Of a stretch of 64,000 nucleotides of DNA, positions 6,985 through 16,008 are shown piece after piece. A program made the translations under genes and the position numbers. Numbering within the stretch: position 1 is the first letter of the stretch; each line of letters starts with the position of its first letter. The notes below the pieces were generated by a model. That model was not told where the DNA came from, did not search any database, and was given only the letters and a program-made list of their open reading frames with translations. Source of the DNA: Allorhodoferax sp032337135 (GTDB lineage Bacteria > Pseudomonadota > Gammaproteobacteria > Burkholderiales > Burkholderiaceae_C); contig NZ_JAVXZZ010000001.1 in NCBI RefSeq assembly GCF_032337135.1, forward strand, positions 124,001-188,000, written 5' to 3'.

Positions 6985-8556
6985 TCAGTGGTGAGGCAGG
7001 GCCAAGGTGCCCGCGCTACCCCCCACCTTGAACACCGCCACGGCCTGCTTGAGCCGGTCGGCCTGCTCGCGCAGACTTTCGGCTGCGGCGGCACTTTGCT
7101 CCACCAGGGCGGCGTTCTGCTGCGTCATCTGGTCCAGATCACCAATCGACTGGTTGACGGAGGCAATGCCGCTGTTCTGCTCGTTGGCAGCCGCGGTGAT
7201 CTCGCCGATGACATCGGCCACGCGGCGCACCGACTGCACGATTTCCTCCATGGTGCTGCCGGCCTGGGTCACATAGCTGGTACCGGACTCAACCTTCTCA
7301 ACCGACTGGGCAATGAGTGCCTTGATCTCCTTGGCGGCCTCGGCCGAGCGTCCGGCCAGCGCACGCACTTCACTGGCAACCACCGCAAAGCCACGCCCCT
7401 GCTCACCGGCGCGCGCCGCTTCCACGGCGGCGTTGAGGGCCAGGATGTTGGTCTGGAACGCAATGCCATCGATGACGGAAATGATGTCGGAGATCTTCTT
7501 GCTGCTGGCATCGATCTCCTGCATGGTGCGCACAACTTCGGTGACCACTTCGCCCCCCCGCTGGGCTACGGTAGAGGCACTGGTCGCCAACTGGCTGGCC
7601 TGGCGCGCGTTGTCGGTACTGTGCTGCACGGTGCCGGTCAGGTGCTCCATGCTGGAGGCCGTGGCCTGCAGGTTGGCCGATGTCTGCTCGGTGCGGTGGG
7701 CCAAGTCGGCATTGCCCTGGGCAATTTCGGAGCTGGCCCCGGCAATGCTCTCGGTGCTGTCGCGCACCTCGGTGACCATGCGCCCGAGTGACTCGTTCAT
7801 GTGCTGCAACGAGCTGAGCAGTTGGCCGAATTCATCGTGGCGGTCGTTGGTGATGGTGGCGCTCAGATCGCCCTGTGCAATGCGCTGCGCCACATGGTTG
7901 GCCTGCTCCAGCGGAATGCGGATGGATCGCACCATCCACAGGGTGCCAACCGCCACGAGCACAACGACCAATACCAGCCCGATGATCATGATGATCGCGT
8001 TGGCACGTCGGCGATCCTCGGTTTCGGTAGCCACCGCCGCGCTGTTCGCTTTCTGCAATTCCACCATCTCCTTCTGCGCCGCCACGTACTGGGCCATGGC
8101 TGGCAGATAGTCGGCTTTGAGGACCTGCATCGCCACTTCGGCATTGCCAGCCTTCTTGGCCTCGCGAGCTTTGGTGCGCAGGTTAATCACCTTTTGGCGC
8201 AGGTCCCCAATCTTCTTCATCTGCGCCTTGTCGGCCTCGGTCAAGGGCATGGCCTCAATCTTCTTCTGGAACTCGCCGATCTGCGCGCTGGTCGCGGCGA
8301 CAGCGTCTTTGAACGCTTCTTCCAGGGTTGAGCCTTCGCTCAGCAGAATCGCCTGATTGCGGGCGGCATTGGTCTGCGTCAGGCCCGCCCACTCGGTGGT
8401 GATCTGGACCAGCTCGACGGAAACCGCCTGGCGCGCCCGCCCCTCGGCCAGGATGCTGGCACTGCGCATCAAGCCGAAGATGGCCACCGACGCGATCAGA
8501 GCGATGACGGCGAACATGAAGAGCCACAGTTTGGTGGCGATTGGCAGTTTTTTCAT
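6985..8556 (-). CDS. Methyl-accepting chemotaxis protein (second of a tandem pair)
   Basis: 523 aa from ATG 8556, chosen for its GAGGAG site 7 bp upstream. Layout: TM1 (about residues 10-30), a helical periplasmic 4HB-type sensor, TM2 (about 190-210), HAMP, then a cytoplasmic signalling coiled coil with the invariant tip (EQGRGFAVVASEVRALAGRSA-like). It ends in LALPHH, with no CheR-docking pentapeptide. It lies 42 bp after the neighbouring receptor gene on the same strand, so the two are likely co-transcribed. The ligand cannot be predicted. Confidence 0.92.
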   Translation of the reverse strand: MKKLPIATKLWLFMFAVIALIASVAIFGLMRSASILAEGRARQAVSVELVQITTEWAGLTQTNAARNQAILLSEGSTLEEAFKDAVAATSAQIGEFQKKIEAMPLTEADKAQMKKIGDLRQKVINLRTKAREAKKAGNAEVAMQVLKADYLPAMAQYVAAQKEMVELQKANSAAVATETEDRRRANAIIMIIGLVLVVVLVAVGTLWMVRSIRIPLEQANHVAQRIAQGDLSATITNDRHDEFGQLLSSLQHMNESLGRMVTEVRDSTESIAGASSEIAQGNADLAHRTEQTSANLQATASSMEHLTGTVQHSTDNARQASQLATSASTVAQRGGEVVTEVVRTMQEIDASSKKISDIISVIDGIAFQTNILALNAAVEAARAGEQGRGFAVVASEVRALAGRSAEAAKEIKALIAQSVEKVESGTSYVTQAGSTMEEIVQSVRRVADVIGEITAAANEQNSGIASVNQSIGDLDQMTQQNAALVEQSAAAAESLREQADRLKQAVAVFKVGGSAGTLALPHH

Positions 8557-8598
8557 GTTGATTCTCCTCAACCGAGTGAGAAGCCCCTGGGACGGGGG

Positions 8599-10203
8599 CT
8601 AGAACGTTTCCCAGTCATCGTCCTGCGCTGCGCTGGACTTCTTGGCGGCTGCTACTGGGGCTGCGGCCAGCTTGGCCGGTGCCGCGGTGGCGGCTGGCTT
8701 GCGCGCCGCCGCCCCCTGCGACACCCCCGTGGTGCGGCGATCCGTCCCCGCGAAAGGCTTGGCGGGTGGCGCTGCCGAGCGCACCCGCGCCTGCGTCACG
8801 CCGCCGAAATTGCCGGTGGCATGCACCTTGAAGGCGGCCACGATCTGCACCAGATCCTGCGCCTGCGATTTCAGGCTCGATGCCGCTGCCGCCATTTCCT
8901 CTACCAGTGCGGCATTCTGCTGGGTGGTGTGGTCCATCTGCTGGGCAGCCTCACCCACCTGCGCCACGCGCGCGCTCTGCTCTTCCGACGCGGCGCTGAT
9001 CTCGCCCATGATGTCGGTCACGCGGCGAATCGAGGCCACCACTTCGGTCATGGTCTCACCCGCCTGGTCCACCAGGGTGGTGCCGTGTTCGACCTTTTCC
9101 ACACTGGCGGTGATGAGGGCCTTGATTTCCTTGGCGGCTTCGGCACTGCGTCCGGCCAGGGCACGTACTTCGGAGGCCACCACGGCAAAGCCGCGGCCCT
9201 GTTCTCCGGCACGCGCCGCTTCCACGGCGGCGTTGAGGGCCAGGATATTGGTCTGGAAGGCAATACCGTCGATGACGGAAATGATGTCACCGATCTTGCG
9301 CGAGGAGTCGTTGATGTCCTTCATGGTCTCCACGACCTGGCCCACGACATCGCCACCACGCACGGCCACCGTGGAAGCCGTCATGGCCAACTGGTTAGCC
9401 TGACGCGCCGAATCGGCGTTCTGGCGCACCGTGGAATTGAGCTCCGCCATGGAACTCGCCGTGGTCTGCAAGGCACTGGCCTGTTGTTCCGTACGAATGG
9501 ACAGGTCATTGTTGCCCTGGGCAATCTCGGTGCTGGCCGTGGCCACGCTCTCCGACCCATGCCTTACGTCGGTAACCAGTTTGGACAGGTTGCCCTGCAT
9601 CTTGGCCAGGGCCGCCAGCATTTGCCCCACTTCGTCACTGCGGGTCACGTCGATGCTGTCGGTCAGATCCCCGGACGCGACCTTTTCGGTCACGGCGATG
9701 GCCCGCGTCAGCGGCTGCACGATGCTCTTGGCAATGCGCAGGGCCATCACCACGCCAAAGACGATGCCGACGACCAGGCAGGCCCAGATGGTGGTTACTG
9801 CCCGATCCAGTGCTGCCTGCAACTGCTTGCTGTCACTGATCTGCAGCGACACCAGTTTTCCGTTGAACGCGTCCACAGCCTTGCTGTGTTCCTCGGGAGT
9901 CGCCGTATGCGAGCGCAGGGCGGCGTCGAGCGCCTGCTTCTCCTCGTCCGCCTTGATCAGGCCACCGAGCTTCTTGACGGCCTCGCTGTCGAGTGAAGGC
10001 ACGGCAGACTTGGCTGCCACGGCCACCTTGATCTGTGTCGCCCAATCTCCGGCCAGTGAGAGCCGAAAGGCGCGCTCATCGAGTTCGGTATTGAAATGCT
10101 GGATCGTCGCGAGCTGCTTTTGACCCACCACGGTGACAGTGGCCAACAACACCAGCAAGCCACCGAACCCCACCAACAGACGTTGTTTTACATTCAATTG
10201 CAC
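8599..10203 (-). CDS. Methyl-accepting chemotaxis protein with C-terminal CheR-docking tail
   Basis: 534 aa from the GTG at 10203, which follows GGAGG by 5 nt; the in-frame ATG at 10242 has no ribosome site. TM1 lies near residues 5-25. A short helical periplasmic domain, TM2, HAMP and the signalling hairpin with the conserved tip follow. A flexible Ala/Lys/Pro-rich linker ends in the pentapeptide DWETF, close to the NWETF tether that recruits CheR (and CheB) in enterobacterial receptors. The downstream receptor lacks this tail and may depend on this one for adaptation. Confidence 0.92.
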   Translation of the reverse strand: MQLNVKQRLLVGFGGLLVLLATVTVVGQKQLATIQHFNTELDERAFRLSLAGDWATQIKVAVAAKSAVPSLDSEAVKKLGGLIKADEEKQALDAALRSHTATPEEHSKAVDAFNGKLVSLQISDSKQLQAALDRAVTTIWACLVVGIVFGVVMALRIAKSIVQPLTRAIAVTEKVASGDLTDSIDVTRSDEVGQMLAALAKMQGNLSKLVTDVRHGSESVATASTEIAQGNNDLSIRTEQQASALQTTASSMAELNSTVRQNADSARQANQLAMTASTVAVRGGDVVGQVVETMKDINDSSRKIGDIISVIDGIAFQTNILALNAAVEAARAGEQGRGFAVVASEVRALAGRSAEAAKEIKALITASVEKVEHGTTLVDQAGETMTEVVASIRRVTDIMGEISAASEEQSARVAQVGEAAQQMDHTTQQNAALVEEMAAAASSLKSQAQDLVQIVAAFKVHATGNFGGVTQARVRSAAPPAKPFAGTDRRTTGVSQGAAARKPAATAAPAKLAAAPVAAAKKSSAAQDDDWETF

Positions 10204-10364
10204 AGAAGCCTCCGGGGTAGCGCGCCTGACCACAGGCGCCAATCACATGCTACTCCGGCCCCAGCGGTTTGCAAGTGCTGCCAACCCCTGTGTTTACCCT
10301 GATCAAGCCGAGGCAGAAAACGCCGATTGGCTGCTGCGCCCGCTGTGTCTGCGCCAAGGCGCAA

Positions 10365-13175
10365 TCAGTGCGCCTTCTCCCAGTTGGCCCCAACGCCCAC
10401 TTCAGCCACCAGCGGTACATTCAACGACGCCACCGAAGCCATCAGGCGCGGCACTTCGGTACGTACCCAATCCACTTCCGCTTGCGGTACCTCGAACACC
10501 AGTTCGTCATGCACCTGCATGATGACGCGGGTGGCCTTGCCCGCATCGTCGAGCGCCTTCTGCACCGCCACCATGGCCAGCTTGATCAGGTCGGCCGCGG
10601 TGCCCTGCATGGGCGCGTTGATGGCGGCACGCTCCAGCCCCGCCAGCAGCGCGCCCTTGGCGGTCTGGATGCCGGCCATCTGCAAGCGCCGGCCAAACAC
10701 GGTTTCCACATAGCCTTGGGCACGGGCCGTGGCCCGGGTCGTTTCCATGTAGGTCTTCACGCCAGGGTAGCGCTCGAAATAGCGCGTGATGAAGTTCTTG
10801 GCCGCCGTGTTGTCTATCCCTAAGCTGCGTGCCAGACCAAAGGCACTCATGCCATAGATGAGCCCGAAGTTGATGACCTTGGCATAGCGGCGCTGTTCGC
10901 TGCTCACGGCATCCAACTCCAACCCGAACACCTCGGCCGCCGTGGCGCGGTGCACGTCGTGGCCTTCCCGGAAAGCACGCAGCAGGGCCTCGTCGCCACT
11001 GAGGTGCGCCATGATGCGCAGTTCGATCTGCGAGTAATCGGCGCTGGCGATGACGCTGCCCGCAGGGGCCACAAAGGCCTCGCGCACACGCCGGCCCTCG
11101 GCCGTGCGGATCGGAATGTTCTGCAGGTTCGGGTCGTTGCTCGACAGCCGCCCAGTCACGGCCACGGCCTGCGCGTAGTGGGTGTGCACGCGCCCGGTGC
11201 GCGGCAGGGCCAGTTGCGCCAGCTTGTCGGTGTAGGTGCCCTTGAGCTTGGAGAGGCTGCGGTGTTCCAGCAGCTTGGCGGGCAGTGGATAGTCTTCGGC
11301 CAGCTTTTCCAGTACTTCCTCGTCGGTGCTGCGCGCACCCGTGGCGGTTTTCTTGACCACGGGCATGCCCAGCTTGTCGAAGAAGATTTCGCCAAGCTGC
11401 TTCGGGCTGGCCAGGTTGAACGGCTGTCCGGCAATGGCATAGGCGTCCTGCTCCAGTTGCAATATCCGCTGCCCCAACTCGTGGCTTTGTGCGCTGAGCG
11501 TGGCGGCGTCGATGAGCACGCCATTGCGCTCGATGCGGTACAGCGCCTCGCTGCTGGCAACTTCGAGCTCGTAGATGAAGCGCAGCTTGGCGTCAAGCTC
11601 GATGCGCGGCCACAGTGCCAGGTGCACATCCAGCGTCATGTCGGCATCTTCGCAGGCGTACTGCGCCACGCGCTCGATGTCCACCTGGTCGATGGTGATC
11701 TGGTGCGCGCCCTTGCCGCACAGGTCTTCGAAGCTCAGCCCCTTGCGCCCCACATGGCGCTGTGCCAGGCTCTCCAGGCCATGGGGCTTGTGCACTTCGA
11801 GCACGTAGCTCTGCAGCATGGTGTCATGGGCGTAGCCGCGCACCTCGATGCCGTGGTTGGCAAACACATGGCGGTCGTACTTCACGTGCTGACCCAGCTT
11901 CGGCTTGTGCGGGTTTTCCAGCCAGGGCTTCAGGCGTGCCAGCACCTCGTCACGCGGCAACTGGGCCGGAGCGCCCGGGTAGCTGTGCGCCAACGGCAGG
12001 TAACTGGCTTGGCCCGGTAAGGTGCTAAAGGAGATGCCAACGATCTCGGCCCGCATCTCGTCCAGGTTATTGGTTTCGGTGTCGAGTGCCGTGAGGGCAG
12101 CGGCGTCGATCTGGGCCAGCAGCGCATCGAACGCTGCCCAGTCCAGCACGGTGGTGTACTGCACGGCTCCTCGCACACTCGACGTGGCCTCGGCACCGCC
12201 GAACAGGTCGTCGGTGGCGGGTTGCGGTACTGCAACCGCCCCCGGGGCCGCCGTGGTGTCGGCCGCTGGTGCCCCACCCGCTAGCTGCGACTCCACCGTC
12301 TTGGCCAAGCCCTTGAACCCATACTTCAAATAAAAATCGTGCTGAGCCCGCATATCCCCTGCGTGAGCAGCTACGGAATCCATAGCGGGCAAGCCATCCA
12401 CCCACCCCGCCAGATCGCAGTCGGTCTTGATCCTCAGCAACTGCTGCCCGGTCGGTAGCCAGTCCAGTGCCTTGCGCAGGTTCTCGCCGGCCACGCCCTT
12501 GATGTTGGCTGCGTTGGCCACCACCCCCTGCAGCGAGCCGTACTCCGCCAGCCATTTGGCTGCTGTCTTGGGCCCGACCTTCTCCACGCCGGGGACGTTG
12601 TCCACGGTGTCGCCCACCAAGGTCTGGTAGTCCAGCATCAGGCTCGCGGGCACGCCGAACTCAGCCTGCACACCGGCCAAGTCGCGGCGCTTGCCGTTCA
12701 TGGTGTCGATGATGACGATGCGCTCCGTCACCAGTTGGGCCAGGTCCTTGTCGCCGCTGCTGATGACCACGTCCATGCCCTGCTGCGCCGCCGTCACGGC
12801 CAGGGTGCCGATCACGTCGTCGGCTTCCACGCCCGGCACGTCCAGCACCTTCCAGCCCAGGTGGCGCACGATCTCGTGGATCGGGGCTATCTGGCTGCGC
12901 AGGTCGTCGGGCATGGGGTCGCGGTGCGCCTTGTACTGGGGGTAGATGGCATCGCGGAAGGTCGGCCCCTTGGCGTCGAACACGCAGGCTGCATAGGCAG
13001 CCGGGTATTCCTTGCGCAGGCTGTTCATCATGTTGATCATGATGCGGATGGCCCCGGTCTTCTGTACGGTGCCGTCGGGCAGCGTCGTGCTCATGTTGTC
13101 GCCGCCGGCAAAGAAGGCACGGTACAGGTAGCTGGAGCCATCGACCAGCAGCAGGGTATTTCGGGGATCGGTCAT
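10365..13175 (-). CDS. polA: DNA polymerase I
   Basis: 936 aa from ATG 13175 ('MTDPRNTLLLVDGSSYLYRAF'). Domain order is the N-terminal 5' nuclease with H3TH (about 1-290), the 3'-5' exonuclease (motif I DTET near residue 364, motif III Y-ACEDAD), and the A-family polymerase ('ASADYSQIELR', 'AKVINFGLIYGMSAFG', 'MQVHDELVFEV'). Proofreading residues look intact, unlike in some bacterial Pol I proteins. It repairs and processes Okazaki fragments. The linker between nuclease and exonuclease domains contains a copy of the 27-nt element (12360-12386, residues about 264-272). thrB is divergent across a tandem-repeat spacer. Confidence 0.97.
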   Translation of the reverse strand: MTDPRNTLLLVDGSSYLYRAFFAGGDNMSTTLPDGTVQKTGAIRIMINMMNSLRKEYPAAYAACVFDAKGPTFRDAIYPQYKAHRDPMPDDLRSQIAPIHEIVRHLGWKVLDVPGVEADDVIGTLAVTAAQQGMDVVISSGDKDLAQLVTERIVIIDTMNGKRRDLAGVQAEFGVPASLMLDYQTLVGDTVDNVPGVEKVGPKTAAKWLAEYGSLQGVVANAANIKGVAGENLRKALDWLPTGQQLLRIKTDCDLAGWVDGLPAMDSVAAHAGDMRAQHDFYLKYGFKGLAKTVESQLAGGAPAADTTAAPGAVAVPQPATDDLFGGAEATSSVRGAVQYTTVLDWAAFDALLAQIDAAALTALDTETNNLDEMRAEIVGISFSTLPGQASYLPLAHSYPGAPAQLPRDEVLARLKPWLENPHKPKLGQHVKYDRHVFANHGIEVRGYAHDTMLQSYVLEVHKPHGLESLAQRHVGRKGLSFEDLCGKGAHQITIDQVDIERVAQYACEDADMTLDVHLALWPRIELDAKLRFIYELEVASSEALYRIERNGVLIDAATLSAQSHELGQRILQLEQDAYAIAGQPFNLASPKQLGEIFFDKLGMPVVKKTATGARSTDEEVLEKLAEDYPLPAKLLEHRSLSKLKGTYTDKLAQLALPRTGRVHTHYAQAVAVTGRLSSNDPNLQNIPIRTAEGRRVREAFVAPAGSVIASADYSQIELRIMAHLSGDEALLRAFREGHDVHRATAAEVFGLELDAVSSEQRRYAKVINFGLIYGMSAFGLARSLGIDNTAAKNFITRYFERYPGVKTYMETTRATARAQGYVETVFGRRLQMAGIQTAKGALLAGLERAAINAPMQGTAADLIKLAMVAVQKALDDAGKATRVIMQVHDELVFEVPQAEVDWVRTEVPRLMASVASLNVPLVAEVGVGANWEKAH
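12360..12386 (-). repeat. 27-nt interspersed hairpin element, copy C, inside polA
   Basis: Minus strand: GCTAT, 7-nt loop (ggattcc), GTAGC, TG, CTCACGCA. It is in frame and in sense orientation in the region encoding the poorly conserved linker before the 3'-5' exonuclease domain. Confidence 0.6.
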
Positions 13176-13186
13176 GGGGGTAGATT

Positions 13187-13357
13187 GTGCCCCCACGCTC
13201 CGCCGCTGCGCGGGTCGCTGCCCCCCAAGGGGACGTGATTGCGCTTGGGGCGGCCCGGCGCGCAATCCGTGCCCCCACGCTCCGCCGCTGCGCGGGTCGC
13301 TGCCCCCCAAGGGGGCATGATTGCGCTTGGGGCGGCCCGGCGCGCAATCGGTGCCCC
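13187..13357. repeat. Tandem 82-bp repeat between polA and thrB
   Basis: Two near-identical 82-bp units, 13187-13268 and 13269-13350, start at GTGCCCCCACGCTC. A 7-nt remnant of a third follows (13351-13357). The units differ at only a few bases (ggggacgtga versus gggggcatga, and caatccg versus caatcgg). Each carries a GATTGCGC...GCGCAATC inverted repeat, so each can fold as a hairpin. The array fills the divergent promoter region. The unit resembles GC-rich intergenic repeats I recall from Comamonadaceae (not checked). Confidence 0.85.
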
Positions 13358-13421
13358 GGCCCTACAATGCCCGGTTGCGCGCTGCACCCGGGCAGCCGCC
13401 CTTTTCCCAAAGTTGGTTTCC

Positions 13422-14408
13422 ATGGCGGTCTACACAGAAGTCTCCTTCGACGAAGCACAAGCATTCCTGTCCAGCCTCAGGCTGGGCACCCTGCAGGAGA
13501 TGAAACCCTGCTCTGGTGGCATCGAGAACACCAACTACTTCGTCACCACCGACGCCGGGGCCTACGTGCTGACGCTGTTCGAACGCCTGAGCTTCGAGCA
13601 GTTGCCGTTCTACCTGCGCCTCATGAAGCACCTGGCCGCCAATGGCATTCCCGTGCCCGACCCAGCGGCCAACGCCGATGGCGACGTGCTGCACCGCCTG
13701 CAGGGCAAACCTGCCGCCGTGGTGAACCGCCTGCGCGGTGGCAGTGAACTGTCCCCCACCGCTGCCCACTGCGCCACCGTGGGCGCCATGCTCGCCCGCA
13801 TGCACCTGGCCGGACGCAGCTTCGAGATGCAGCAGCCCAACCTGCGTGCCCTGCCGTGGTGGAACGAAACCGTGCCCGTCGTGATGCCCTACCTCGAACC
13901 AGCCCAGGCCGAGCTGCTGCGCGCCGAACTGGCCTACCAGAACCATGTGGCCGAGCAATCCGCCTATGTGGCCCTGCCGCGCGGCCCCATCCATGCCGAC
14001 CTGTTCCGCGACAACGTGATGTTTGCGCATGACCTCAGCGACGGCAAGGCGCCGGAACTGACCGGCTTCTTCGACTTCTACTTTGCTGGCTTGGACAGCT
14101 GGCTGTTCGACTTGGCCGTGTGCCTGAACGACTGGTGCATCGACCTGCCCACCGGCCGCCATGACCCGGAACGAGCCCGTGCCTTCGTGGCCGCCTACCA
14201 GCAGGTGCGCCCGCTGACAGCCGCCGAGCGCAGCCTGCTGCCGGCCCTGCTGCGTGCCGGTGCGCTGCGTTTCTGGCTCTCGCGCCTGTGGGACTTCTAC
14301 CTGCCGCGCGACGCCGCGCTGCTCAAGCCCCACGATCCGACCCATTTCGAACGGGTGCTGCGCGAGCGCATCCAACACCCCCTGACCATGGCGGAGCTCG
14401 AAGCATGA
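13422..14408 (+). CDS. thrB: Homoserine kinase (type II, aminoglycoside-phosphotransferase fold)
   Basis: 328 aa from ATG 13422 ('MAVYTEVSFDEAQ'). It shows the APH-type kinase pattern: an ATP-binding N-lobe ('GGIENTNYFV'), catalytic loop HADLFRDNVMF near residue 191, and the metal-binding DFYFAG that follows. It phosphorylates homoserine on the way to threonine. This fold is the usual ThrB in Burkholderiales and Pseudomonas and differs from the GHMP-type E. coli enzyme. Its stop overlaps the start of the next gene (ATGA), giving a coupled operon with a membrane protein and a FecR-like protein. Confidence 0.93.
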   Translation: MAVYTEVSFDEAQAFLSSLRLGTLQEMKPCSGGIENTNYFVTTDAGAYVLTLFERLSFEQLPFYLRLMKHLAANGIPVPDPAANADGDVLHRLQGKPAAVVNRLRGGSELSPTAAHCATVGAMLARMHLAGRSFEMQQPNLRALPWWNETVPVVMPYLEPAQAELLRAELAYQNHVAEQSAYVALPRGPIHADLFRDNVMFAHDLSDGKAPELTGFFDFYFAGLDSWLFDLAVCLNDWCIDLPTGRHDPERARAFVAAYQQVRPLTAAERSLLPALLRAGALRFWLSRLWDFYLPRDAALLKPHDPTHFERVLRERIQHPLTMAELEA

Positions 14409-15190
14409 AACTGCAACTGGTAAGCGCCAACCGCGGTTCGACCTGGGTACGCCAGGGCCTGCGCACCTTTATGCGCCAGCCGCTGGGCCTGATCGGCCTG
14501 TTCATGATGTTTGCCCTGCTGCTCATGGGACTGCATGTGCTGCCCACCCTGGGCACCGCCCTGGGGCTGGCGCTGGTACCAGGCTTCACGGCCGGTTTTG
14601 TGCGTGCCGCGCGCCGGGTCGAGGAAGGCAAGTTTCCCCTGCCGCACGAACTGGTGTATTGGGCCCGCTCGCGGGTGACGCGCCAACGCATGGCAGCCCT
14701 CGGTGGCCTGTACTTGCTGTCGATTGCGCTGCTGATGCTGGTGTCGGTGTTTGTCGACGGCGGCTCCCTGGCCCGTTTCTATGTGCTGGGCGGCACCCTG
14801 GACGAGGAAACCCTGCGCAACCCCGCCCTGCTCAATGCCGCGCTGCTCACCCTGGTGCTGTACCTGCCGGTATCGATGGCGTTCTGGCATGCCCCCATGC
14901 TGGTCGCCGACGAAGACATTGGCCCGGTCAAGGCGCTGTTCTTTAGCTTTGTGGCCTGCAAGCGCAATATCGGCGCGTTCACGGTGTACGGCCTGAGCTG
15001 GTCGCTGTTCTACATGGCCATCAGCATGCTGGCCTCGGCCGTGGCCGTGATGGTGGGCGGGCCGGAGGCCCTGCAATGGCTGCTCATGCCCATGACATTG
15101 GCCATGGCGGCACTGTTCTTTACCTCCATCCATTACAGTTACCGCGATTGCCTGGTACCACCTGAAGGAGAACTCCATGACGCAACATAG
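14405..15190 (+). CDS. BPSS1780-type membrane protein
   Basis: 261 aa from ATG 14405, which overlaps the thrB stop. It is a polytopic protein with six or so hydrophobic helices (about residues 25-45, 48-70, 100-120, 145-165, 190-215, 220-245) and no catalytic motif. It matches the pattern of the conserved BPSS1780 family of unknown function found in Burkholderiales. Its 3' end overlaps the start of the next gene by 14 bp, so thrB, this gene and the FecR-like gene form one tightly packed transcript. Confidence 0.75.
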   Translation: MKLQLVSANRGSTWVRQGLRTFMRQPLGLIGLFMMFALLLMGLHVLPTLGTALGLALVPGFTAGFVRAARRVEEGKFPLPHELVYWARSRVTRQRMAALGGLYLLSIALLMLVSVFVDGGSLARFYVLGGTLDEETLRNPALLNAALLTLVLYLPVSMAFWHAPMLVADEDIGPVKALFFSFVACKRNIGAFTVYGLSWSLFYMAISMLASAVAVMVGGPEALQWLLMPMTLAMAALFFTSIHYSYRDCLVPPEGELHDAT

Positions 15191-15938
15191 TTTGCAGGGA
15201 CGCCACGACGACGAGGTCCTGTGGTTTCAGCGCCGCACGTTCCTGCAAGGGGCTGCTGCTTTCACGGCCATGGGCGGCTTCGGCGCAGCATTGGCCCAGG
15301 CCCGTTCCAACATCGTGGAGCTGCGCGGCGATGCACTGATCAACGGTCAGCGCCTGTCGAGCAACCAGACCATCCAGACCGGCGACACGCTGCAGACCGG
15401 TCCCCAATCGACCCTGACCTTTGTACTGGGCAACGCCGCGTTCCATGTGCGCCAAAACTCCAGTCTCACCCTGGAGCGGGGCCCCACACTCAGTGCGGTC
15501 AGCATCCTGCGCCTGCTCAGTGGCGCGGTCGGTAGCGCCTGGGGCAAAGGATCGCTGCGCCAGATCGTCACGCCGACACTGACCGCAGGCATCCGCGGCA
15601 CCGGGGTCTACACCGAGATTTTCGGCGACCAGGGCGGCCGCAGTTACTTCTGCAACTGCTATGGCGTTGTGGACATGAGCGCGGGGCGTGACCAGGTCAC
15701 GAGCGAATCGAGCTACCACCAGGCTTTCTGGGGCGAAGTGGCCCCCAAGGACGGACGCATGCTCACACCCGCCAAGGCCATCAACCACACCGACGAAGAA
15801 ATTGAGTACCTGGCCAAGCTGATCGACCAGCGCACTGCGTGGCAGATCCTAGGCAAGAAGGGCGTCAAGGACGGCAAGGGCTACATGGAAGAAAAGCCCG
15901 GCCAAATGCACCCGGCCCAGACCATCGGCAAGTGGTGA
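15177..15938 (+). CDS. FecR-domain protein with Tat-type signal
   Basis: 253 aa. The N-terminus contains QRRTFLQG followed by a hydrophobic segment ending in ALAQA, a twin-arginine signal with a likely cleavage site near residue 41. A FecR-like beta domain follows ('LINGQRLSSNQTIQTGDTLQTGPQSTLTF'), then a segment with two adjacent Cys (CNC). There is no sigma-factor gene nearby and no membrane-spanning anti-sigma architecture, so it is probably a periplasmic protein that borrows the FecR fold and not a FecR signal transducer. Role unknown. Confidence 0.78.
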   Translation: MTQHSLQGRHDDEVLWFQRRTFLQGAAAFTAMGGFGAALAQARSNIVELRGDALINGQRLSSNQTIQTGDTLQTGPQSTLTFVLGNAAFHVRQNSSLTLERGPTLSAVSILRLLSGAVGSAWGKGSLRQIVTPTLTAGIRGTGVYTEIFGDQGGRSYFCNCYGVVDMSAGRDQVTSESSYHQAFWGEVAPKDGRMLTPAKAINHTDEEIEYLAKLIDQRTAWQILGKKGVKDGKGYMEEKPGQMHPAQTIGKW

Positions 15939-15962
15939 TCCTGCCGCCAGCAGCAGGCAAAC

Positions 15963-15988
15963 AAAAACCGGGCGTCGCCCGGTTTTTT
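15963..15988. terminator. Bidirectional terminator between the FecR-like gene and phoX
   Basis: Stem ACCGGGC / GCCCGGT with a 3-nt loop, flanked by A5 on the left and T6 on the right. It serves the convergent ends of the thrB operon and phoX. Confidence 0.88.
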
Positions 15989-16008
15989 CATGGATGGGCG
16001 CACTCGGC

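Noticed and set aside
13187..13357. Tandem repeat considered as a CRISPR fragment or phage attachment site
   Set aside because: Units abut with no spacers, and there is no integrase or cas gene.
15177..15938. FecR-like protein as part of an iron-responsive sigma system
   Set aside because: No ECF sigma or TonB receptor nearby, no cytoplasmic anti-sigma domain, and a Tat signal instead.
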